64,000 nt of DNA from Platanthera guangdongensis (taxonomy: Eukaryota > Streptophyta > Magnoliopsida > Asparagales > Orchidaceae). Under the pieces are notes generated by a model. The model did no database searches, had not been told where the DNA came from, and saw only the letters and a list, made by a program, of their open reading frames with translations. A program made the position numbers and the translations under genes. Positions 1 through 8,149 of this stretch are shown here, piece by piece. The stretch's first letter is position 1. Each line of letters starts with the position of its first letter. The stretch covers positions 22,705,194 through 22,769,193 of the forward strand of contig CM077149.1 of the NCBI GenBank assembly GCA_039583875.1, read 5' to 3'.

Positions 1-947
1 CGCAGCATCGTGAGTGACCGTGATGGGCGGTTCACGTCCAATGATTGGAGGCTGGTGCAGCAAATGTTGGGAACAAAGCTGAAGTTTAGCACAGCCTTCC
101 ATCCACAAACGGATGGGCAGACCGAGAGGGTCAATAGAACGATGGAAGACATGCTTCGCATGTGTGTCTTGGACTTCGGAAAGCAATGGGAGGACCACCT
201 TTATTTGGTGGAGTTCGCATACAACAACAGCTACCAAGCAAGTATTCAGATGGCCGCCTTTCGAGGCCCTATATGGTAGAAGATGTCGCACGCCGTTGTC
301 TTGGTTAGAAACGGGCGAGTCGAAGTTGTATAAGCGATCGGAAGTGGATGATGCTACTTCCTTGGTAAGAACCATTCGGGAGAGGTTGCTCATGGCTCAG
401 GACCGGCAAGCAAAGTACTATAATGCCAAGCACAGGAACGTGGAGTTCGCTGTGGGCGATTATGTATACTTGAAGATCAAGCCGTTCAAGGGTGTCTCGC
501 GGGTGCGGCGATTGAAAAAGCTAAGCCCGAGGTACCTTGGACCGTTCGAGGTTCTGGAGCGAGTGGGAGAAGCGGCCTATAGGTTGAAGCTTTCAGTGGA
601 GCTAAGTGGTTTACACGATGTATTCCACATTTCGGTACTTAGGAAGGCGGTGCAAGAGCCTACGCAAGTGATCGCGGTCGATCAAGTGCCGGTGGATAGT
701 GGGCTAACGACAAAGGTCAAGCCCGTGCGGATTGAAGACTCGGAGGTCAAGCGGCTACGCAATAAAGAGATCAGGATGGTCAAAGTCCGGTGGGACAATT
801 GCGGTCGTGAGGAGCTCTCCTGGGAGCGAGAGCAGACGATGCTTGACGAATATCCGGAGTTGTTCCGCTCAGGTACAAATTTTGTTTTGTACATGTTTTT
901 CCCTTTATGTAATTTCGTGGGCGAAATTCTTTTAAGAGGGGTAGAGT
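1..947 (+). pseudogene. A unit 0: 3' end of pol (integrase core and chromodomain), frameshifted
   Basis: This is the end of a Ty3/gypsy chromovirus polyprotein whose beginning lies before the window. It matches 7199-8144 base for base except for one extra C near 253, which shifts the frame inside the integrase. The second catalytic Asp of the integrase (VSD, codon 16-18) and the Glu of QTER are both present upstream of the break. After the break the frame resumes through the [10 protein letters not shown] region and a C-terminal chromodomain (VKVRWDN, SWERE). The stop codon TAA at 950-952 lies inside the LTR. The copy cannot make a full integrase. It shares its 3' LTR with the next unit, so it belongs to a tandem array. 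Confidence 0.93.
911..947 (+). other. Stem-loop and polypurine tract before the A LTR (unit 0)
   Basis: AATTTCG (911-917) pairs perfectly with CGAAATT (922-928) around a TGGG loop. It is followed by CTTTTAAGAGGGGTAGAG, the polypurine tract that primes plus-strand DNA directly before the LTR. The tract is still inside the pol frame. Confidence 0.8.
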
Positions 948-1014
948 TGTAACGCCCCGAAACTCAAAGGAGCAAAGGGGGACGTTTTGGGCCAGTTTTG
1001 GTTTCTGGCTGAAG

Positions 1015-1655
1015 GCACACGGCCTGGGACACGGGCGTGTCCCAGGGCGTGTCAAGCGTGTGTCGACACTTAGCCGCGAAGTCGTCGAGTTATTCTCGAC
1101 GATTCGTCGAGAATGGGCACACGGCCTGCGACACGGGCGTGTCGCAGGGCGTGTCGACCCGTGTCGACACTTAGCCGTGAAATCGTCGAGTTATTCTCGA
1201 CGATTCGTCGAGAATGGGCACACGGCCTGTGACACGGGCGTGTCGCAGGGCGTGTCGACCCGTGCCGACGATCATCAAGGTGAAATCGTCGAGATTCACT
1301 CGACGATCGTCGAGACAAGGCACACGGCCTAGGACACGGGCGTGTCCAAGGCCGTGTCATCCAGTCGTCGTTCTCCCCTCGACGAAATGTCCCGTGTACA
1401 CGGCCTGGGGGCCCAGGCGTGTCAATGTGACACGGGCAAGGACACGGGCGTGTCCTAGAACCCGTGCAGTGCTCGGGTTGGAAACGGGGGAAAAATCATG
1501 GGGTACACGGCCGGCTACACGGCCGTGTCAGCTGGAACACGGGCGTGTCAGCTCGAACACGGGCGTGTTCGATACCCGTGTGCGTGTTCAGAAGATTCGA
1601 TTTTGACGGCGAATGCGGCACACGGCCCTGGACACGGGCGTGTGCCAAGCCGTGT
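1015..1655 (+). repeat. Palindrome array in the A LTR (ACACGGGCGTGT type)
   Basis: Near-palindromic cores of the form CACGGGCGTGTC recur about ten times, mixed with TCGACGATTCGTCGAGAA units. Two units of about 100 bp (around 1060-1150 and 1160-1250) are near-identical tandem copies. The array sits upstream of the presumed TATA box. Confidence 0.88.
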
Positions 1656-1742
1656 TCGGCCCAGATTGGGCATTTCAGCCCCGAATCAAAGCCGCTCGTT
1701 TTCTTAGGTTGAGATCCGACGGCTGGGGATGATTCCTGGGAG

Positions 1743-1750
1743 GATATACA
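1743..1750 (+). promoter_or_regulatory. TATA-like box of the A LTR
   Basis: GATATACA lies downstream of the palindrome array and about 190 bp before the presumed gag exon. The related LTRs have a similar A/T-rich box in the same place. The start of transcription is inferred, not seen. Confidence 0.45.
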
Positions 1751-1942
1751 CGGGTTTGACTTAAGAAAAATCCACTTTTCATTACTTATCCTCTCTCCAA
1801 ACCCTTGGAGAAAGAAGAGCTAAGGCAAGAGGAAGAGGAGCTAGATCCGCCATTGGAGGAGCTTCGGAGCTCCGAATCGCAAGCCGACTCCGGATCCACG
1901 GAGGCAACGCAAGCGCGGTGATTTCTATCCGATTACATTTCG

Positions 1943-1966
1943 ATGGCGCCAAAGAGGAACGCAAGG
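1943..1966 (+). CDS. Presumed gag exon 1 of A, encoded in the LTR (MAPKRNAR)
   Basis: ATG and seven further codons give a short basic peptide. They are followed at once by GTAACG, a fair plant splice donor. The same eight-codon block with the donor occurs at the same LTR position in C (30221-30198), E (43986-44009) and G (58591-58568). In A it would join in phase 0 to the GTG at 3481, which opens the gag body. An identical copy is at 9140-9163 in the right LTR. Splicing is inferred from sequence only. Confidence 0.65.
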
Positions 1967-3256
1967 GTAACGATCCTCACTTGTGAGCTTGATAGCTCTC
2001 TTTCTTAGCATAGGAAGCCCTCTCTCGCGAGTTTGCGAAGAGTTGGAGGCATTCCTTCGGGTAGATATGTAAAGTCCCCGTTGTTTAGCGTCCGTATGCG
2101 AGAACGGACATAGGCATTTTTGGTTGAAGCCTACCCGGACATGTAGTTCGGATCGGTGATGTTGCATTGCATAAGGCCGGAGAAGACTCCGTGCTATTGG
2201 GTGTTTTTCGGGTTTTCTACGCGGTAGATTGCAGCAGGGAGCCTTGGGGACTAACCCAAAGGTGCACCCGGAAAACTGGGCGGACACGAGGTCTTGCCAA
2301 CTTGGTGGCCTGAGAGCCAACTTGAACATAACGAGGTTATGTGATTTATGGTAGAACGGGAATCGGTGAAAGTTTGACCCGCGCAAATGGCTTAAATTGC
2401 CGTTGCGATGTGAGCACGGGTTAGATGGAGCCGTACCCGCTTTATGTCGTTCGGGTTAGAGAGACCTAAAGTTACATGGCACTCGCCGTTGGCATAGATG
2501 TGAGTCTTCGGTGGTCGATGGCTTAAATTGACGTGACCAATACCATGAAGACAAATTGCTCATAGGAATGACCGTCTAAGTGGCGGTGGTGAGTCCGGAA
2601 TGTTAATGGCTTTAATTGACGTAACATCGACCGGTTCACCGAGAATGTGCCCTGAGTGCACGGGACGTGTGGCCGTACGAGCCAACGTCTGTGATGAAAT
2701 GGCTATGGTTATATGCATTGCTCGCTCGTGCTAATGAAATGCAGGGAAGGAGCATCGCCGCCCCGAGTTGGGGGCGGGATCGTTATAATTTGGTCAGCAT
2801 TGCTGACCGTTGCTTTGTTTGCCACCGTGCGGTGGTTTGTTTGCTTGCAGGTGCAGCTGGACCAAGCGGTCAATAGCGGGCTAAAGCCCTTTTTGCGAAG
2901 CTGGCCCTCGAAGGCCCAAGTGGAAATGTTTTATGATTTATTCATGTATGGCCGGCCTGCGAGCCGAGGTTTGGAAATCATGTAAAAGACAAGTGAAACA
3001 TTTTGTAAGGCCTTAAGGCCGACTTTTGAGTATTTTGTAATAACATTCCTATTATCCTGTTAGTGGACATTCATGCTTGTGCTGGGTTCTTGTTTTACAA
3101 CTTATAAACTGCTTCCGCTAGAATGCTCTGTGTAGGACGTTGAGATTAGTTGGATGGTTTCCATACGTAACCACCCGGTCTGTCTGTGGTATATGGCGTC
3201 GGGCCCCGGCCGGACCTACTGCTATATGTTATGCGACGGATAGGGGGTGTTACAAC

Positions 3257-3268
3257 TTGGTATCAGAC
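3257..3268 (+). other. Primer binding site of A (initiator tRNA-Met)
   Basis: TTGGTATCAGAC begins two bases after the LTR end and fits the usual TGGTATCAGAGC complement of plant initiator tRNA-Met, with a mismatch near its end. Confidence 0.85.
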
Positions 3269-3293
3269 TACTGGTTTTGGTCGGGCTTGAATT

Positions 3294-3329
3294 GAATTCG
3301 TGGGCGAATTCTTTTTAAGGGGTGGTGAG
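3294..3329 (+). other. Leader stem-loop with a polypurine-like tract in A
   Basis: GAATTCG (3294-3300) pairs perfectly with CGAATTC (3305-3311) around TGGG. It is followed by TTTTTAAGGGGTGGTGAG. The arrangement copies the stem-loop and polypurine tract that precede the 3' LTR (911-946 and 8108-8143). Confidence 0.75.
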
Positions 3330-3480
3330 CACATTGTGTGCGTCATCGTTATAACAGTAAAGAGAACCCATGAATGTCCACTTAGGAATGAAAATACTCG
3401 TGTTTGAGGAACCTGCGTGTTCCTATAATTGCTGTTTGCAATGTTATTTGGTCGCTTAACGGTGTTTTGTACCACTATAG

Positions 3481-4635
3481 GTGACCAGAAGTGGTGTTGG
3501 GCCGTCAGAACGCCGAGGTTCTGAGGCAAGTAGTGCACCAGAAGTTGCTCCCGCAACACCTTTGTCGGCTGAAAATATAAGATTGGTGGCTGAAGCGGTG
3601 TTAGCCGTGATAAATGCGCAGCCTGGGAGGCAAGCGCAGCAGCCAGCTCCTGTGATGGAGCAAGTACCTCTTCAAGAGGCGGAGCCGAGGAGGATGGAGC
3701 AAGTGGTTGTAGAACCAATAGTGCCAAGGAGGGCGACTGAGAGGCAGTTGAAGCATGTAATGAGCTTTAACCCTCCGTTATTCTCGGGGTTGGGAACCCC
3801 ATCTCAGGCTGAAGACTGGCTCTCTAGGGTGAAGAGAGTCATGACAGCGATGGAGACGGAGGAGTGGCAGATGACCACCATTGCTACGTTCCTGTTGGGC
3901 GGGGAAGCGAGGATGTGGTGGGAAGGCTTGGAGCTGCATCATCTGAGAGGAAGATAATTGATAGACGTTCCGATGGAAGAGTTCTCGGAATTGTTCTTAG
4001 CAAGATACCTCCCTTCTACTCAGAGGATTTCAATGGAGAATGAGTTCCTGAGGTTGGTGCAGGGTGAGCGAAGCGTGGATGAATATCTCCACGAGTTTAC
4101 GCGGTTGAGTCGTTATGCGAGCTCTACCATCATGGATGAGGAGCGCAAGACTAATCGCTTCTACGAAGGTCTGAGGGATGAGCTGAGACTATTACTGTCG
4201 GGGCCGATGACGCAGGGTTTCTTGACCTTGGTCAATACTGCCCGGTCCTTGGAGAAGGACATGAAGAGTGTACAAGCGAAGAAAGGCTTGGTTGAAAAGA
4301 AATCTGAGTTTAAAGTGCCGACTACTTCGAAGTCTGGCTATCGGAGGACTTTCAAGAAGCATAGGACTTCGGGTCCAGCTCCTTCTGGTGCTTCTGGGGC
4401 GACTACGAGTCGGACCCCGGGCGCGTGCTTCACTTGTGGCAAGACGGGGCATTTCGCCCGTGATTGTTGGAGCGGACGTCCTAAGTCCGAAAGGAGGCCA
4501 GGAGCTACCTACGAAGAGAAGGGAAAGGCGGTGGAGTCGACCGCATCTCACTATGCTCCGGCCCAACCTAGAGTTTACAATCTTGGCCAACAGGAGGCCA
4601 TTAAACAAGCTGATGTGGTGACAGGTACGGTTTAA
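3481..4635 (+). pseudogene. gag: A gag body (capsid and zinc knuckle), one in-frame stop
   Basis: It encodes the structural Gag protein of a chromovirus. The frame opens at GTG 3481 with no upstream ATG, right after an in-frame TAG, so translation probably needs exon 1 from the LTR. A retrotransposon gag domain covers about 3745-4250 (EDWLSRVKRVM; WWEGLELH; FLARYLPS). One zinc knuckle, CFTCGKTGHFARDC, lies at 4426-4467. A TAA at 3955-3957 breaks the frame where the C copy has Lys (RGRKITD); the frame continues unchanged after it. The unspliced frame ends TAA at 4633-4635, nine bases after the donor of the gag-pro intron. Confidence 0.9.
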
Positions 4636-4700
4636 TTTATAGCAAGTCAATTCCTTTATATGCTTGTTATGTATATGTTACCTTACCACTACTTGTTTAG
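4625..4700 (+). other. Presumed gag-protease intron of A (76 bp)
   Basis: The donor is ACAG|GTACGG and the acceptor CTTGTTTAG|GA. Removal joins the gag frame to the protease frame in phase 1 through a Gly codon. Retention stops translation after three more residues. The same intron is present in B2 (92 bp), C (76 bp) and G (91 bp). Confidence 0.7.
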
Positions 4701-7700
4701 GATTTGTAATGATTTGTGAAAATCCGGCACGAGCACTCTTTGATACGGGAGCTTCACACTCCTTCTTATCCGAAGGATTTATATCACGCATCGGAGTCCC
4801 TTCTTCGATGGCGAAGGATAAGTTGGATGTGTTGTTGCCCAATGGGTGTTCGATGCGAGCGGTTAGGATCTGCGATGTTAAGATTCGTATTGGGGAGCAG
4901 GAGTTCGACCTGCGAGCGTCTTTACTTCCGTTAGTGGAGTTTGACGTCATATTTGGCATGGACTGGCTCTCGGAGCAGCAGGCCCATATAGATTGCGGTA
5001 GCAAGGAAGTCAAGCTGGGAGCAAGTCGTGAGACGACTTTTACGGGCTTAAAGGGGTCGAGCAAGACGTTGATGTCTGCTCTTCAGGTGGTGAAGGCGGT
5101 TCGTGCCGGAGCAGAACTGTTCTTTACACTTGTGGAGGTTGCAAAGCCGAAGCCCGCGTTGGATTGTATTTCAGTGGTATCGGAATACCCTGATGTGTTC
5201 CCCGCAGATCTTCCTGGAGCCCCGCCTCAACGGGAGATACATTTTACGATCGAGCTAGTGCCAGGTGCAAAGCCTGTGTCACGATCTCCGTATCGGCTAG
5301 CGCCTAAGGAAATGGCGGAGCTGAAAGTTCAACTGCAAGAGTTGTTGGAACAAGGGTATGTGCGCCCGAGTTCTTCGCCTTGGAGCGCACCGGTCCTCTT
5401 TGTTAAGAAGAAGGACGGAAGCTTGAGGTTGTGTATTGATTATCGGGAGCTAAACAAGCTGACTGAGAAGAACAAGTACCCGATCCCCCGGATTGATGAT
5501 CTCTTCGATCAGTTAGTCGGGTCGACGGTGTACTCGAAGTTAGATCTCAAGTCTGGGTACTATTAGCTACGGATAAGGGAGAGTGATATCCCGAAGACAG
5601 CGTTTAGTACGAGATACGGGCATTATGAGTTTACGGTCATGCCGTTTGGGCTGACAAATGCGCCGTCAGTGTTCATGGATTTGATGAACAGAACGTTCAG
5701 GGAGTACCTAGACCATTTCGTGATCGTCTTCATCGACGATATTTTGGTGTACTCGCAAAGTGAGGAAGATCACTTCAAGCATCTTCATTTGGTGCTGGAG
5801 ACGCTAAGGAGAAACCAGTTGTATGCCAAGTTCTCGAAGTGCGAGTTTTGGCTATCCTCAGTAGCGTTCCTCGGGCATATAGTGAGTGGAGAGGGTATTG
5901 CGGTGGATCCGGCGAAGATTGTTGCGATACGGGAGTGGCCTGAGCTTGCTACGGTAGCAGAAGTCCGGAGCTTTTTGGGGCTTGCCGGTTATTATAGGCG
6001 CTTCGTAGAGAACTTCTCGCGGATAGCGCTACCTCTCACTACTTTGACGAGGAAGGATCATAAGTTCGTTTGGACGCCGGAGTGCGCGCGAGCTTTTGAG
6101 GAGTTAAAGTGTCGGTTGACCACGGCGCCTGTGTTGAGTTCGCCGGTTGGGACTGAAGGCTATGAGATATATAGCGATGCTTCAGGCAGCGGTTTGGGTT
6201 GTGTGCTACTGCAGCACGGAAGCGTGATAGCTTATGGCTCGAGACAGCTAAAAGTGCACGAGAGGAATTATCCGGTCCACGACTTGGAATTGGCGGCCGT
6301 GATTTTTGCCTTGAAGCTGTGGAGGCATTATTTGTACGGTGTGAAGATTGACATCTACACCGATCACAAGAGCCTAAAGTATCTAATAGATCAGAAAGAT
6401 TTGAATATGCGGCAGCGTAGGTGGATGGAGTTCCTGGGGGACTATACTTTTAAGATCCACTACGTGCCTGGCAAAGGGAATGCGGTTGCGGATGCATTGA
6501 GTCGCCGAGCCCCAGCTCAAGCGAATTGGCTATCAGTGCATGATGAGCGGTTGGTGCAGGAGCTGGAGGCGTTGGAGATTGTTTGTGTGGATAGACAATC
6601 TAGTGCTGAAGCAGTGCTGAATTGGACTGAAGTCCAATATGACCTGGCTGATCGGATTCGGCAGGCTTTGGATATGGATGCTCATATGAAGCAGTTCATG
6701 ATAGAGGCTCTGGATGGGCCAAATTCCCAATTCGTCGTGGAGGACGGATTGCTTTGGAAAGACGGTCGTTTGTGCGTCCCAAGTGTGGGCAATTTACGGG
6801 TGGAGTTGTTGTACGAGGCACACCATACCAAGTACTCGATTCACCCGGGGAGCACGAAGATGTACCGCGATATCAAGAAGCTATTTTGGTGGCCGGGTTT
6901 GAAGAAGGATGTGGCGCTATACGTAGCGAAGTGCCAAACCTGCGCCTTAGTAAAGGCGGAGTGCCAAAAGCCGGGAGGATTTCTTAAGTCCTTGCCTATT
7001 CCGGAGTGGAAATTCGACGACATCTCTATGGACTTTGTGCATGGTTTGCCAAGGTCGCAGAAGGGGAACGACGCCATTTGGGTGGTGGTCGATCGATTGA
7101 CGAAGGTGTCGCACTTTATTCCGCATAGGAAGGACGATCCGGTGGAGAAGCTGGCGAAGCTTTATGTGGATAATATAGTACGGCTTCATGGTGTGCCCCG
7201 CAGCATCGTGAGTGACCGTGATGGGCGGTTCACGTCCAATGATTGGAGGCTGGTGCAGCAAATGTTGGGAACAAAGCTGAAGTTTAGCACAGCCTTCCAT
7301 CCACAAACGGATGGGCAGACCGAGAGGGTCAATAGAACGATGGAAGACATGCTTCGCATGTGTGTCTTGGACTTCGGAAAGCAATGGGAGGACCACCTTT
7401 ATTTGGTGGAGTTCGCATACAACAACAGCTACCAAGCAAGTATTCAGATGGCGCCTTTCGAGGCCCTATATGGTAGAAGATGTCGCACGCCGTTGTCTTG
7501 GTTAGAAACGGGCGAGTCGAAGTTGTATAAGCGATCGGAAGTGGATGATGCTACTTCCTTGGTAAGAACCATTCGGGAGAGGTTGCTCATGGCTCAGGAC
7601 CGGCAAGCAAAGTACTATAATGCCAAGCACAGGAACGTGGAGTTCGCTGTGGGCGATTATGTATACTTGAAGATCAAGCCGTTCAAGGGTGTCTCGCGGG

Positions 7701-8149
7701 TGCGGCGATTGAAAAAGCTAAGCCCGAGGTACCTTGGACCGTTCGAGGTTCTGGAGCGAGTGGGAGAAGCGGCCTATAGGTTGAAGCTTTCAGTGGAGCT
7801 AAGTGGTTTACACGATGTATTCCACATTTCGGTACTTAGGAAGGCGGTGCAAGAGCCTACGCAAGTGATCGCGGTCGATCAAGTGCCGGTGGATAGTGGG
7901 CTAACGACAAAGGTCAAGCCCGTGCGGATTGAAGACTCGGAGGTCAAGCGGCTACGCAATAAAGAGATCAGGATGGTCAAAGTCCGGTGGGACAATTGCG
8001 GTCGTGAGGAGCTCTCCTGGGAGCGAGAGCAGACGATGCTTGACGAATATCCGGAGTTGTTCCGCTCAGGTACAAATTTTGTTTTGTACATGTTTTTCCC
8101 TTTATGTAATTTCGTGGGCGAAATTCTTTTAAGAGGGGTAGAGTTGTAA
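4701..8149 (+). pseudogene. pol: A pol: protease, reverse transcriptase, RNase H, integrase, chromodomain; one in-frame stop
   Basis: The frame is continuous except for TAG at 5564-5566 (YY*LRI, where C has Gln). The protease motif DTGASH starts at 4742. The reverse transcriptase has [13 protein letters not shown] near 5380 and the catalytic FIDD at 5729-5740. RNase H has SDASGSGLG from 6173. The integrase has an HHCC finger (CQTC at 6932-6943), then Asp 7031, Asp 7214 and Glu 7322, an exact D-D-35-E spacing. The chromodomain (VKVRWDN, SWERE) ends near 8060. A hydrophobic tail runs through the polypurine tract, and the stop TAA (8147-8149) is supplied by the first bases of the LTR. All catalytic residues I can check are intact, so the TAG is the main defect. 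Confidence 0.93.
8108..8144 (+). other. Stem-loop and polypurine tract before the A right LTR
   Basis: Identical to 911-947: a 7-bp stem AATTTCG/CGAAATT, loop TGGG, then AAGAGGGGTAGAG directly before the LTR. Confidence 0.82.

Larger units (their letters stand above)
948..3254 (+). mobile_element. A left LTR (shared between tandem units 0 and 1)
   Basis: The LTR starts TGTAACGCCCC and ends GGTGTTACA, with TG...CA termini. It contains, in order, an array of GACACGGGCGTGTC-like palindromes (1015-1655), a TATA-like box near 1743, an eight-codon ATG exon with a splice donor (1943-1968), and about 1.3 kb of R/U5 sequence. It acts as 3' LTR for the unit on its left and 5' LTR for the unit on its right. 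Confidence 0.95.
1967..3480 (+). other. Presumed leader intron of A (1514 bp)
   Basis: It begins GTAACG and ends TACCACTATAG just before the gag body. It contains the R/U5 part of the LTR, the primer binding site and the leader stem-loop. A spliced RNA would therefore be a messenger that cannot be reverse-transcribed. Without splicing the gag body has no ATG: an in-frame TAG (3478-3480) stands directly before its first codon. Confidence 0.6.

Noticed and set aside
1060..1606. Long overlapping ORFs on both strands across the A LTR array
   Set aside because: They follow the palindromic GC-rich repeats, which lack stop codons. Their products are Arg/Thr/His-rich repeats without any domain. The same holds for 8257-8803, 51388-52020 and 58923-59609.
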